A DNA stretch of 64,000 nucleotides from Proteobacteria bacterium UBA7415 (GCA_002470515.1 DKML01000004.1:1-64000); one strand, 5' to 3'. Positions 47,575-56,624 are shown, counted from the first letter of the stretch. Numbers and translations: made by a program. The notes: generated from the sequence alone by a model not told the origin.

Positions 47575-48303
47575 ATGCAAAATATAAAACATAGCTGTTT
47601 GTTGGTGGTTCTAATGTTGCTGTCTGCGTGTGCATCAAACGTTGTCGTCAATGGCGATATTCCCAAGCCTCTTATGCAACAGTTGCCGTTAACGGCTAAG
47701 CTCAATTTTAGTGAAGAGTTTCTGAACTACACTTATGTGGAACAAGATAAAAAACGAGTAATTAAGAGTTTAGATTTTGGGCAAGCACAAGTCGAACTCT
47801 TTAGGGTAGTCTTTGGTAGCGCGTTTAGATTAAGCGAGGGCAATACTACAGCCTCTGACATAGAGATAACGCCAAAGGTCCTAAGTATTCAATACAGTGC
47901 GCCTAGGGAAACGGCGTTAAATATTTATGAAGTGTTTGTAAAATATCGAATCACCATAAGCGACGCAAACCAACAGAAATTGGCTGATTGGGTTATCAAA
48001 GGTTATGGCAAGACGCCCACAGCATTTTTAAAAGGCGCCGATGCTGCATTTAATGCAGCTACGAACGTTGCTCTGCGTGATGTAGGTGCACAAATCAGTA
48101 TTGGCTTACCGCTGCAAGCGAGTATTAAAGCACTTACGCTGGCCAAGTCATTTAACCGTGATGGCGTATCTACGTTACCAACTACATCCCCAACATCTTT
48201 CGCACTTCCAAGCACCGCATCTGAAGCAGAGGTCAAGGCTGCACGTGTGAAAGCACTAAAGGCGGCGCTTAAAGGGGCCATCAGAGCGGAGGGTCAAGAA
48301 TGA
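47575..48303 (+). CDS. Lipoprotein of unknown function
   Basis: A 242-residue protein from ATG 47575, which opens a textbook lipoprotein signal (MQNIKHSC then LLVVLMLL and SAC, lipid-site Cys19). The frame continues upstream into the vWA gene but that would bury the signal. The mature domain is mixed alpha/beta (for example VELFRVVFGSAFRLSEGN and TPKVLSIQYSAPRETALNIY), similar in pattern to lipoproteins that assemble peptides or lipids at the outer membrane, and ends in a helix rich in Ala and Lys. Overlaps the next gene by four bases. Family not recognised. Confidence 0.75.
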   Translation: MQNIKHSCLLVVLMLLSACASNVVVNGDIPKPLMQQLPLTAKLNFSEEFLNYTYVEQDKKRVIKSLDFGQAQVELFRVVFGSAFRLSEGNTTASDIEITPKVLSIQYSAPRETALNIYEVFVKYRITISDANQQKLADWVIKGYGKTPTAFLKGADAAFNAATNVALRDVGAQISIGLPLQASIKALTLAKSFNRDGVSTLPTTSPTSFALPSTASEAEVKAARVKALKAALKGAIRAEGQE

Positions 48304-49001
48304 GCTTGGACGTTATAGCAAAGTTTAGATCTCTGATATTTATGATAAGTGCGATTTCAGTGGGGGCTTGCACTACCGTCAGTGTTGACCATGTTCAATT
48401 GGCCAATCGTATTGATATCGCTAAAGGCGAATCTATAGTCATTTTAGGGCGTCACCATTCAGCAGAGTTCGAAACGGAACCAAGTTTAGTTTCCTGTGTT
48501 GGCGATAGGGTTCAAAATGGGGCGACCAAAGTATCCATTATTCCCGAAAAAGAATTCACTGATGGATTCTACCCGTATTTTGAATCACGCATCGCGCCGC
48601 TAAAAATTGACCGACTTAAAGACATTTTCTCAGTCCCTCTGGTTAAGCAGAAATTGCAAACCCTAGATTTGCGATACATGATTTGGATCGAAGGTTCTAC
48701 CGAACGAACGGGTTCGGCAGGTAGCATGAGCTGTACCATCGCGCCAAATGGAGCGGCCTGTTTTGGGTTTGGTACGTTGGAAGACACCAGTGACTACGAA
48801 GCTATAATTTGGGACGTACAAAACTACAAAGAAGTTGCTCGAGTGAGCACCGAGGCTATAGGTACGTCTTACATTCCAGCATTTGTGATACCTCTGCCAT
48901 TATTGGCTCGCGTTCAAGCTAACGCATGCCAAGGCATGGGCACCCAGTTGGTGGAGTTTTTTGAAGGCGAGTCAACAGGCCTAAAAGTTAGGCCGCAATA
49001 G
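48300..49001 (+). CDS. Lipoprotein of unknown function
   Basis: A 233-residue protein with lipobox VGAC (Cys24). The mature N-terminal region has IVILGRHHSAEFETEPSLVSC, a pattern I have seen in uncharacterised envelope proteins, then a disulfide-prone middle (SMSCTIAPNGAACFGFG) and the C-terminal FVIPLPLLARVQANAC. Four or five Cys in the mature chain suggest periplasmic disulfides. It overlaps the preceding lipoprotein gene and ends the packed part of the block. Confidence 0.72.
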   Translation: MSLDVIAKFRSLIFMISAISVGACTTVSVDHVQLANRIDIAKGESIVILGRHHSAEFETEPSLVSCVGDRVQNGATKVSIIPEKEFTDGFYPYFESRIAPLKIDRLKDIFSVPLVKQKLQTLDLRYMIWIEGSTERTGSAGSMSCTIAPNGAACFGFGTLEDTSDYEAIIWDVQNYKEVARVSTEAIGTSYIPAFVIPLPLLARVQANACQGMGTQLVEFFEGESTGLKVRPQ

Positions 49002-49120
49002 TTCAGTCGTTCGAACATGTCCATGCGACGCGTACTTGCAGAATATAAATATGATCTTCACAATTAGCTACACACAACCGAACATGCTGACGCCCGCTCT
49101 AATTACGTCAGAGGGGCTAT

Positions 49121-49144
49121 CGGTTAGATCAACGGTTAGATCAA
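49121..49144. repeat. Perfect 12-bp tandem repeat just before the M48 peptidase start
   Basis: CGGTTAGATCAA is repeated exactly at 49121-49132 and 49133-49144, two bases before ATG 49147. It could be a protein-binding site or a simple duplication. If translation starts further upstream it is coding (Arg-Ser-Thr-Val repeated). Confidence 0.85.
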
Positions 49145-49146
49145 CG

Positions 49147-50634
49147 ATGAGGCTAATAGTGAAACGTATTGCGCTGCTATTTTTTGCTATTTCAATGTTC
49201 TCGAACATTGAAATAGCGCAATCGGCAAAGCCAGAAGTAGCGGACTCGACTAAGACAGAACAAGATATAGCTGCGTCGTGGACTCATCCTAAGCCTCCAC
49301 CAACGGGCAAGGTTCTTAGAGTGCACCAAGAGTTTATGGCTAACATCGACCTATATAAAGATGATGAATTACAGACTTACGTGCAGGCCTTAGGCGAACG
49401 CCTAGTCGAAGAGTCTGAAGACGCGGGCAAGGATTACTATTTCTTCGTTTTGGATTCCCCAGGGGTGAACGCCGTAACCCCAGGCTACGGTTTGGTGTAT
49501 GTGTATCGGGGGTTGTTAACCTTGATGAATTCAGAAGCAGAGCTCGCTGGCGTGTTAGCGCACGAGATTGGTCATAACGTAGGTCGTCATCGCTCACGGA
49601 CTATTGGCGAAATAACTTTAGGCAATGTAGGTGCTTTTGTCGCAGGCATATTGACCAATAGTGGCAACGTCATGAATTCAGTCGGTTTAGCTAATCAAGA
49701 GCGATTTTCTGAAAATCGACGAGATCGCGAACTTGAGGCCGATGCTTACGCTGCGGAATTTCTGTATGGCGCCGAATATGAGCCAACAGAATTTCTTTCG
49801 GCTCTCGGGGCTTTAAAGGACTACTCAGATTTTCAATCTCGCTTTGGCGATCAAAATACGTCTTATCACGGAACATTCTCAAGTCACCCGCGAGACGATA
49901 GACGTCTGCAAAACGTCGTAGCCAAAGCGGGTGCATTGCCGCCAGGAGAGGGGGCAGTGGGGCGGGAGCAATGGCGTGCTGTATCCGAGGGTATGATCGT
50001 TGGGCCCAATTACACAGGTAATAAGAAACCGACGCAAGAGCGCTTTTTGAATACAGCCTTAGGCATAACCTTTGTCTACCCCAAGGACTGGGACCTAAAA
50101 AGTAATGGTCAAGGCGTGTTACTCAAAGATCCACAGAACACCGTACAATTAAAGATCACCGCACGCTCAATCACTAATGCCACTAAGACAGTTCGAGAAG
50201 AGTTCGATACGCTTTATCCCAAGCCGGCCACTAAAAGCGTGGATTTAGAAGACGAGAACAAGAGCGTAATTGGCGTAATAGGCGCTGACCAAACCAGACG
50301 CTTAGCGCTCAAACGCATTGGTCGTTATGACTTTCAATTCGAAGGTATTGCTAAAAACAATGCATTAACCGCCGAGCAAGACAAAGCGTTGGTAGACATT
50401 ATTATGGACTTTCGGAGATTTAGTCGCGCCGATCTACCCCCAGAAGCGATCACCCGAATCACTTACCAAAGACTTGAGCCGGGCGAAACATTTGCCAGTT
50501 TGGCGAAAGCGCTTGGGGACGATGAGGCGGGCGAACCAATGTTGCGGCTCATCAATGGTTATTACCCTCGCGGAGAGGCCGAACCAGGAACTTGGATAAA
50601 AGTGTTCACTAAAACGCCCAGCGGCAAGCAGTAG
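49147..50634 (+). CDS. Periplasmic M48-family zinc metallopeptidase with LysM-like tail
   Basis: A 495-residue protein with a signal peptide if started at ATG 49147 (about residues 1-27, ending AQSA). The frame is open from TTG 49036 with ATGs at 49051 and 49084, none with a good ribosome-binding site. The zinc site is HEIGH (His139, Glu140, His143) with third ligand Glu195 in RELEADAYAAEFL. Around it are the BepA/LoiP-like segments NAVTPGYGLVYVYRGLL and FSSHPRDDRR. After a linker with a strand-rich domain, the C-terminal 50 residues (GETFASLAKAL ... NGYYPRGEAEPG) resemble a LysM-like module. Family members degrade or help fold outer-membrane proteins. It may serve the preceding envelope block or stand alone. 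Confidence 0.88.
   Translation: MRLIVKRIALLFFAISMFSNIEIAQSAKPEVADSTKTEQDIAASWTHPKPPPTGKVLRVHQEFMANIDLYKDDELQTYVQALGERLVEESEDAGKDYYFFVLDSPGVNAVTPGYGLVYVYRGLLTLMNSEAELAGVLAHEIGHNVGRHRSRTIGEITLGNVGAFVAGILTNSGNVMNSVGLANQERFSENRRDRELEADAYAAEFLYGAEYEPTEFLSALGALKDYSDFQSRFGDQNTSYHGTFSSHPRDDRRLQNVVAKAGALPPGEGAVGREQWRAVSEGMIVGPNYTGNKKPTQERFLNTALGITFVYPKDWDLKSNGQGVLLKDPQNTVQLKITARSITNATKTVREEFDTLYPKPATKSVDLEDENKSVIGVIGADQTRRLALKRIGRYDFQFEGIAKNNALTAEQDKALVDIIMDFRRFSRADLPPEAITRITYQRLEPGETFASLAKALGDDEAGEPMLRLINGYYPRGEAEPGTWIKVFTKTPSGKQ
49186..49217. repeat. Perfect 15-bp inverted repeat inside the peptidase gene
   Basis: GCTATTTCAATGTTC (49186-49200), two bases, then GAACATTGAAATAGC (49203-49217). It encodes part of the signal peptide. 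As RNA it would form a strong hairpin shortly after the start codon; as DNA it is a 32-base palindrome. Confidence 0.95.
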
Positions 50635-50675
50635 TGGTAAAATCACCGCTTTATAACTAACAATAAAGCTTTCTC

Positions 50676-51422
50676 ATGGCCGGACATAGTAAGTGGGCAA
50701 ATATCAAGCACCGCAAAGCTGCGCAAGATGCGAAGCGCGGAAAGGTTTTCACCAAGCATATTCGTGAAATTACGGTGGCGTCCCGTGAAGGCGGCGGTGA
50801 TGTCGAAGCTAACCCTCGTCTACGCATTGCAGTAGACAAAGCGCTGGGTGCCAATATGACTCGTGACACTATTGATCGAGCCATAAAGCGTGGTACAGGT
50901 GATCTAGAAGGTGTTAGTTACGAGGACATTCGTTACGAAGGTTATGCACCCGCCGGCATAGCCATTTTGGTTGAATGCTCAACCGACAATAAAAATCGTA
51001 CGGTCGCCGAGGTAAGACACGCATTTAGCAAATTCAACGGCAACATGGGCACAGAAGGTTCGGTTGCGTATATGTTTGACAGAATTGGCGTTATTAGCCT
51101 GCCTGCAGGCACTGACGAAGAAGTTGTAATGGAGCTAGTGTTGGATGCCGGAGCAGAGGATATAGAAACACTTGATGACGAGACAGTTGAAATTCAATGT
51201 CCGCCCGAAGTGTTCAATGCAGTGGTCAACACGTTGATCGAAGCGGGTATGGCGCCTGAATCATCAGAAGTATTGCAAAAGCCAACTAATGAAGTTGCAC
51301 TGAGCGACGATGATGCCGAAAAAGTAATGAGATTGGTCGACGCATTAGAAGACCTTGATGATGTGCAAGACGTGTTCACAAACGCTGAATTCCCTGATTC
51401 AATGTTCGACGATCCTGAGTAG
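50676..51422 (+). CDS. yebC: YebC/PmpR-family protein
   Basis: A 248-residue protein starting MAGHSKWANIKHRKAAQD, the near-invariant YebC N terminus, with VASREGGGDVEANPRLR, the MTRDTIDRAIKRGTGD segment and NRTVAEVRHAFSKFNGNMG. Family members are described as transcriptional regulators (PmpR in Pseudomonas) and, more recently, as translation factors that relieve stalling on proline runs. It leads into ruvCAB, the normal order. Confidence 0.95.
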   Translation: MAGHSKWANIKHRKAAQDAKRGKVFTKHIREITVASREGGGDVEANPRLRIAVDKALGANMTRDTIDRAIKRGTGDLEGVSYEDIRYEGYAPAGIAILVECSTDNKNRTVAEVRHAFSKFNGNMGTEGSVAYMFDRIGVISLPAGTDEEVVMELVLDAGAEDIETLDDETVEIQCPPEVFNAVVNTLIEAGMAPESSEVLQKPTNEVALSDDDAEKVMRLVDALEDLDDVQDVFTNAEFPDSMFDDPE

Positions 51423-51451
51423 TCCTTTAGCTACCCATTGATTAAACAGTT

Positions 51452-51976
51452 GTGAATGACGCTCCCAGTAAATCTTCAATAATCCTTGGGATTGACCCCG
51501 GGTCGCAGATTACGGGCGTGGGGGTTATTCGGGTAACGGGTAATCAGCTTAAATACGTACACTGCGAGTCAGTTAGATTGCCCACGGGCGATTTAGGCGG
51601 TCGATTAAAAGCTTTATACAGCCGCTTAACTGTTTTGATTGAGCAAACACGGCCCGATGTGGTGTCGATTGAACGAGTGTTTCTTGCCAAAAACCCACAA
51701 TCTGCATTGGTGTTAGGGCACGCTCGCGGGGCCGCAATGCTAGCAGCGGTAAATAACGATTTGCCCATTGTTGAGTACTCAGCAACCGAAATTAAAAAGG
51801 CGGTTGTTGGCAAAGGCCGAGCAGACAAACAACAAGTACAACATATGATGAGAGTATTGCTGAGCTTAACCACTAATCCAGAAGTCGACGCAGCAGACGC
51901 ATTGGCTGCGGCTGTTTGCCATGCGTATCAACTGCAATATGCCAATACGCTCAAACGAGCAGGCTTGTCTAAATGA
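51452..51976 (+). CDS. ruvC: Holliday junction endonuclease RuvC
   Basis: Resolvase subunit cutting Holliday junctions. It is 174 residues with the acidic catalytic set visible: Asp15 (LGIDPGSQITG), Glu in VSIERVFLAKN, and the pair in VDAADALAAAVCHA. The start is GTG 51452; there is no ATG candidate nearby. Overlaps ruvA by four bases. Confidence 0.96.
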   Translation: MNDAPSKSSIILGIDPGSQITGVGVIRVTGNQLKYVHCESVRLPTGDLGGRLKALYSRLTVLIEQTRPDVVSIERVFLAKNPQSALVLGHARGAAMLAAVNNDLPIVEYSATEIKKAVVGKGRADKQQVQHMMRVLLSLTTNPEVDAADALAAAVCHAYQLQYANTLKRAGLSK

Positions 51977-52563
51977 TTGCCTGGTTGCAGGGTCGCCTTA
52001 GCGAAAAACTGGCCCCATGGATGATCATTGACGTGCAAGGCGTGGGCTACGAACTCGAAGCGCCGTTATCGGTGTTTTATGATTTACCCGCAACGGGCGA
52101 AGAAGTCTCTGTTTATGTTCACATGGTGGTGCGCGAAGACGCGCAATTGCTGTATGGATTTGCCAATAAGCAGCAGCGTGATGTGTTCCGCATGCTGATT
52201 AAGATGAACGGCGTTGGGCCAAAAGTGGCGTTGGCCGTGTTGTCTACTTTAAGTATTCAAGAGTTGGCAGCGTGTGCTGTCAATCAAGACGTTGCGGTAC
52301 TCACGAAGGTGCCGGGTATAGGCCAAAAAACAGCTCTACGACTCTTGGTTGAATTGGAGGATCGGTTGGAGAAAGACTTCTCTGACGTGAGCGTGGCGAC
52401 GGGTTCTGTTGCAAGTCACACGGGCGATGCCATAAGCGCTCTGGTGCAGTTAGGTTATAAGAGCGGTGATGCAAGTAAGGTCGTTCGCGGACTCGGTGCT
52501 GATTTAAGCAGCGAAGAAATGATCCGACAAGCGTTGCGTATTTTGTCTGGCAATGTACTCTGA
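51973..52563 (+). CDS. ruvA: Holliday junction branch migration protein RuvA
   Basis: Tetrameric junction-binding partner of RuvB. It is 196 residues with an N-terminal OB domain (MIAWLQGRLSEK ... VHMVVREDAQLLYGF), two helix-hairpin-helix motifs (LIKMNGVGPKVALAVL and LTKVPGIGQKTALRLL) and a C-terminal RuvB-binding domain (DAISALVQLGYKSGDA). Starts within the ruvC stop. Confidence 0.97.
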   Translation: MIAWLQGRLSEKLAPWMIIDVQGVGYELEAPLSVFYDLPATGEEVSVYVHMVVREDAQLLYGFANKQQRDVFRMLIKMNGVGPKVALAVLSTLSIQELAACAVNQDVAVLTKVPGIGQKTALRLLVELEDRLEKDFSDVSVATGSVASHTGDAISALVQLGYKSGDASKVVRGLGADLSSEEMIRQALRILSGNVL

Positions 52564-52649
52564 ATGCTCTGATGCGGTCTCTGTTCTATAGTTGCGCTAG
52601 TAGTTGAGCTAGACTCATACTGAGTACACTAATTTCGAAAACTAAGCTC

Positions 52650-53693
52650 ATGAATGAAGAAAAACCAATAGATCCAGTTTTGCAGGTAGGCGACGACGAT
52701 GTGGTCGACCGTGCTCTGCGTCCGCAGACCTTGCAGGAGTTTGTTGGCCAGCCAAAATTAAAAGAGCAGTTGGATATTTTTATACAGGCCGCATGTGCTC
52801 GCAAAGAATCGTTGGATCATGTTTTGCTGTTTGGCCCACCAGGCCTAGGTAAGACTACGTTATCAAACATTATCGCTCGTGAAATGGGCGCTACGCTCCG
52901 CCAAACGTCGGGGCCCGTATTAGAGCGAGCTGGTGATCTGGCAGCAGTGCTGACTAATCTTGAACCCAATGACGTGTTGTTTATTGATGAAATTCATCGA
53001 CTCAGCCCTGCGGTAGAAGAAATTTTATATCCAGCCATGGAAGACTATCAGCTAGATATTATGATTGGCGATGGCCCAGCCGCAAGAACGGTAAAGCTTT
53101 CGCTTCCGCCATTCACTTTAATCGGGGCAACGACTCGAGCGGGGCTATTAACGTCACCATTGCGTGATCGCTTCGGTATTGTACAAAGACTTGAGTACTA
53201 CAATACGGATGATCTAGCGCACATTGTTAAACGCTCGAGCGGTATATTAAATATCCCTGCCGAACCAAAAGGCATTGACACCATAGCCAAACGCTCACGA
53301 GGAACACCGCGAATCGCTAATCGCCTATTACGTAGGGTTAGGGATTACGCACAAGTAAAAGGCGATGGCACCATATCTGAAAACATTGCCTCAAAAGCAC
53401 TCGACATGATGGAGGTTGACCCACACGGTTTGGACTGGATGGATAGAGAGTTATTGCGCTCCATTATGGAAAAATTTGATGGCGGCCCAGTCGGCATCGG
53501 CAGTCTTGCAGCGGCAGTGGGTGAAGAGCGCGGCACAATTGAAGACGTGATCGAGCCTTACTTGATCCAGCAAGGCTTTATGATGCGTACGCCACGTGGT
53601 CGCATGGTCACCAAACGCACATGGGCTTACTTTGGTTTGAGTAATCCCAAGCAGGATGCTCAACCGCAGGCTCGTCTATTTTCAAACGACTAG
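52650..53693 (+). CDS. ruvB: Holliday junction helicase RuvB
   Basis: AAA+ motor for branch migration, 347 residues. Walker [11 protein letters not shown], Walker [10 protein letters not shown], sensor 1 [20 protein letters not shown] with the Arg finger region, and the C-terminal winged helix [18 protein letters not shown]. It is separated from ruvA by 86 bases, in contrast to the ruvC-ruvA overlap. Confidence 0.97.
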   Translation: MNEEKPIDPVLQVGDDDVVDRALRPQTLQEFVGQPKLKEQLDIFIQAACARKESLDHVLLFGPPGLGKTTLSNIIAREMGATLRQTSGPVLERAGDLAAVLTNLEPNDVLFIDEIHRLSPAVEEILYPAMEDYQLDIMIGDGPAARTVKLSLPPFTLIGATTRAGLLTSPLRDRFGIVQRLEYYNTDDLAHIVKRSSGILNIPAEPKGIDTIAKRSRGTPRIANRLLRRVRDYAQVKGDGTISENIASKALDMMEVDPHGLDWMDRELLRSIMEKFDGGPVGIGSLAAAVGEERGTIEDVIEPYLIQQGFMMRTPRGRMVTKRTWAYFGLSNPKQDAQPQARLFSND

Positions 53694-53772
53694 GCGTCTG
53701 TAATCTACAAGCTAAAAGCGACAACTTATAATCCACAGCCCACGCTATGCGCAATACGATGAGAGTCTAAGC

Positions 53773-54180
53773 ATGTTTACGACGTCTGTAAGAATCTATT
53801 ATGAAGACACCGACGCAGGTGGCATTGTTTACCATGCGAATTATCTCAAATATATGGAACGGAGTCGGTGCGACTGGCTCGATTCGCTCGGATTTGGTGT
53901 CACAGATTTAATCGAAAACGAAGACCTAATGTTTGTCGTTAAGGAGGCACAACTGTTGTACGAAAAACCCGCCAAATTATTCGATCAATTGACGGTAAAA
54001 ACACGAGCATTGCACGTAGGTAAGGTTAAATTAATTGCCGAGCAAACTATCTATAATTACGATCAATTACTTTGTAAAGGTGTCATAAAGCTAGCGACTT
54101 TACGAGGGTCTTCGTATACATTAGCGCCAATGTCAGCGGCTCTTCAGCAAGCTCTAAAGAACGATACTGAGGGGCTTTAA
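53773..54180 (+). CDS. ybgC: Acyl-CoA thioesterase YbgC
   Basis: Hotdog-fold thioesterase encoded at the head of tol-pal operons, 135 residues. The signature YYEDTDAGGIVYHANYLKY holds catalytic Asp14 and His21. In E. coli the enzyme acts on short acyl-CoAs and associates with acyl carrier protein and phospholipid synthesis enzymes. It is followed by a 168-base gap with degenerate GGCTTTA-type repeats before tolQ. Confidence 0.95.
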   Translation: MFTTSVRIYYEDTDAGGIVYHANYLKYMERSRCDWLDSLGFGVTDLIENEDLMFVVKEAQLLYEKPAKLFDQLTVKTRALHVGKVKLIAEQTIYNYDQLLCKGVIKLATLRGSSYTLAPMSAALQQALKNDTEGL

Positions 54181-54348
54181 CTGAAAAGGCTAAAGGCTTT
54201 AAATTAAAGACGCTTCTGGCTTTAAACCCAAATCTACACAACCAAATTCTAAGGGCTTTATAGAGACATTATTTAGCCTAGCCTTCGAAGGCAACCGAGT
54301 GTTTAACAACGCCTAAAAAACAACCTCGTTAGAACCGAGAGATAAAAC

Positions 54349-55134
54349 ATGAGTAACACTGCTGTTTACGCCCAACAATTGATTTCAGACCCTGCGTCCG
54401 CAGAAGCCGTTACGGAAACGGCTGCAGCGGTGGCAACGCATGCGGCGGATAGCATGTCGATCATTACCTTGATATCTGAGGCGAGTTTGACGGTTCAATT
54501 CGTCATGCTTATTTTATTGCTTGCATCGATGTTTTCTTGGTCAGTTATTTTCACCAAGTTTATGACCCTTCGTAAAGAACGTTCGTTGACCAATAAGTTC
54601 GAGAAAGAATTTTGGTCAGGCGGTAGCATGCAGGCGTTGTATAAACAGTATGCGGCTGAACGTGAGGTTACGTCGGGCATGTCAGAGATATTCGTTTCTG
54701 GGTATCGTGAATATCAGCGTCTTACCGAACGGGGTTACGCGAACAACGCCGACCTATTAGACGGTGTGCAGCGTGCAATGCGTGTTGAATTGAGCCGCGA
54801 GATCGAACACCTAGAATCACAAATACCCTTTTTGGCTACTGTCGGCTCAACCAGCCCTTACGTAGGCTTATTCGGCACGGTCTGGGGCATTATGAATTCG
54901 TTCCGTGCACTAGGACTTCAAACTCAACAAGCTACAGTAGCGAGCGTTGCACCAGGCATCGCTGAAGCTCTGATTGCTACAGCCATGGGCTTGTTTGCCG
55001 CTATTCCTGCCGTAATCGCGTACAACCGTTTTTCAACTGATGTCGAAAAGCTCATAGGTAAGTACGAGATTTTTATGGAAGAGTTTGTGAGTATAGTTAA
55101 CCGCCAGCTTACTGTTGAGAAAAAGCCCAGCTAG
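54349..55134 (+). CDS. tolQ: Tol-Pal system protein TolQ
   Basis: Proton-channel subunit of the Tol-Pal machine, which constricts the outer membrane at division. It is 261 residues, about 30 longer than E. coli TolQ because of an Ala/Thr-rich N-terminal extension. Three helices: about 48-70, 163-185 and 200-222, with the core GLFGTVWGIMNSF and APGIAEALIATAMGLFAAIP. tolR begins 15 bases later. It is useful as the internal comparison for the TolQ-like gene at 43204. Confidence 0.97.
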   Translation: MSNTAVYAQQLISDPASAEAVTETAAAVATHAADSMSIITLISEASLTVQFVMLILLLASMFSWSVIFTKFMTLRKERSLTNKFEKEFWSGGSMQALYKQYAAEREVTSGMSEIFVSGYREYQRLTERGYANNADLLDGVQRAMRVELSREIEHLESQIPFLATVGSTSPYVGLFGTVWGIMNSFRALGLQTQQATVASVAPGIAEALIATAMGLFAAIPAVIAYNRFSTDVEKLIGKYEIFMEEFVSIVNRQLTVEKKPS

Positions 55135-55149
55135 AGCCTGAGAACCGCA

Positions 55150-55572
55150 ATGAGCTATAGAGACCGAAAACGTAAGCAGATAGCCGAGATCAACGTGGTG
55201 CCTTACATCGACGTGATGTTAGTGCTATTGATCATCTTTATGGTAACGGCGCCGCTTTTAACTGAAGGCGTAAAAGTGGATTTGCCAGAAACTAATGCAA
55301 ATCCTGTAGCTTACAACGAGGATGCACCAGAGCCATTCATATTATCAGTAGATGCAGATGGCAAGTACTACATAGACGATTTGGAAAAGACCAAGCAAGA
55401 GATATTGATCTATGCGACCGCGCTCTATCAAGAAAAACCAACAACTGACTTTTTGGTCCGTGGTGATAAAAGTGCAGCGTACAACGATGTATTACAAGCG
55501 ATGGTAGTGCTTAAAGAAGCAGGTGTTGATTCTGTTAGTTTGATTACATCGCCCTTGGCGTTAGACGAATAG
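55150..55572 (+). CDS. tolR: Tol-Pal system protein TolR
   Basis: Single-helix partner of TolQ, 140 residues. The helix carries INVVPYIDVMLVLLIIFMVT with the proton-relay Asp21, followed by VKVDLPET and a periplasmic domain ending ITSPLALDE. Together with TolQ it drives TolA conformational cycling. Confidence 0.97.
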   Translation: MSYRDRKRKQIAEINVVPYIDVMLVLLIIFMVTAPLLTEGVKVDLPETNANPVAYNEDAPEPFILSVDADGKYYIDDLEKTKQEILIYATALYQEKPTTDFLVRGDKSAAYNDVLQAMVVLKEAGVDSVSLITSPLALDE

Positions 55573-55610
55573 TTACCCGCGTACTCATCATATAAACAAT
55601 TAGATAAAAG

Positions 55611-56519
55611 ATGGCAAATAGACGAGACAGATTAGGCAAAACTAAGAAGGCAACTTCTTATGTGTTAGCTGTTGCTATTCATGCTGCCATTTTGGGGTTA
55701 ATGGTATTTAATTTTGCGGGAGACCCCGAACGGATAGAAGCGTTTGACGCAGATAAGATTGATGTCGTTAAAGCCAGTGCGGTTGATGAAAGCGAAATTC
55801 AAAAGCAAGTTGATCAGATAAAAAAGGCTGATCAACAGCGCGAAAAAGAGCGCCAAGACCGTCTTGATGAATTAGAGCGGATGCAAGACGAGGCCGACAA
55901 GAAGAAAGAAGATCTTGCCGAACTCGATAAAAAGCAAAAAGATGAAATAGCTAAAACTGAAAAGTTAGAAGCTGAGCGTGAAGCTATTGCTCTTAAAAAG
56001 AAGGAAGAAGAACTAAAGGCCGAGCAAGAACGTAAAGATCGAGAGGCACAAGCCAAGCGAGAAAAAGAACGCTTAGCCAAACAAAAACGTGAACGCGAAG
56101 AAGCAGAGCGAAAACGCAAAGCGGCCGAAGAAAAGAAACGCCAAGAAGCTCAAGAGTTGTTTCAACAGCAACTTCAGGCTGAACAACAAGCTTTAGCTGA
56201 CAAACGTGCGAAAGAAAGAACCACTACAGCATTGAATCAAGCGATTTCAAGGATTGGTGAAAAAATTAAGTCGTTACGTACCATTGCCCCAGGGGTTGAT
56301 CCTTGGCGGACATCGGTAGTACTGATTAAGATGAATGGTCAAGGCCAGGTTATTTCAGCTAACACAATCGAGTCTAGTGGTGATCCACGTTATGACCAAG
56401 ACTCAGAGTCGGCCGTATATAAAGCCAGCCCTTTACCATTGCCTGATCAAACTCTATATCCAGACGCGTATAGACGGATTGTGGATACTCCGCTTGAACT
56501 TGAGATTAAGGCTAACTGA
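55611..56519 (+). CDS. tolA: Tol-Pal system protein TolA
   Basis: Trans-periplasmic arm, 302 residues: one N-terminal helix (about 15-34, SYVLAVAIHAAILGLMVFNF), a long Lys/Glu/Ala/Arg coiled coil (about 60-205) and a C-terminal domain (about 210-302) with the TolA-type GQVISANTIESSGDPRYDQ and LPDQTLYPDAYRRI segments. The Ser/Arg-rich frame on the opposite strand is a shadow of the coiled coil. Confidence 0.95.
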   Translation: MANRRDRLGKTKKATSYVLAVAIHAAILGLMVFNFAGDPERIEAFDADKIDVVKASAVDESEIQKQVDQIKKADQQREKERQDRLDELERMQDEADKKKEDLAELDKKQKDEIAKTEKLEAEREAIALKKKEEELKAEQERKDREAQAKREKERLAKQKREREEAERKRKAAEEKKRQEAQELFQQQLQAEQQALADKRAKERTTTALNQAISRIGEKIKSLRTIAPGVDPWRTSVVLIKMNGQGQVISANTIESSGDPRYDQDSESAVYKASPLPLPDQTLYPDAYRRIVDTPLELEIKAN

Positions 56520-56624
56520 TGTTTAAAACGCATTGATTTTAAAGCTGCGCTGTTTATAGGGCTGCGCTGATTTAAAGGCTCGGTACGTATTAGATCTTTA
56601 CGATTAAATAAACGAGGAACACAC

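Noticed and set aside
55832..56119. Minus-strand Ser/Arg-rich frame inside tolA
   Set aside because: It is the antisense of the Lys/Glu coiled coil and not a real gene.
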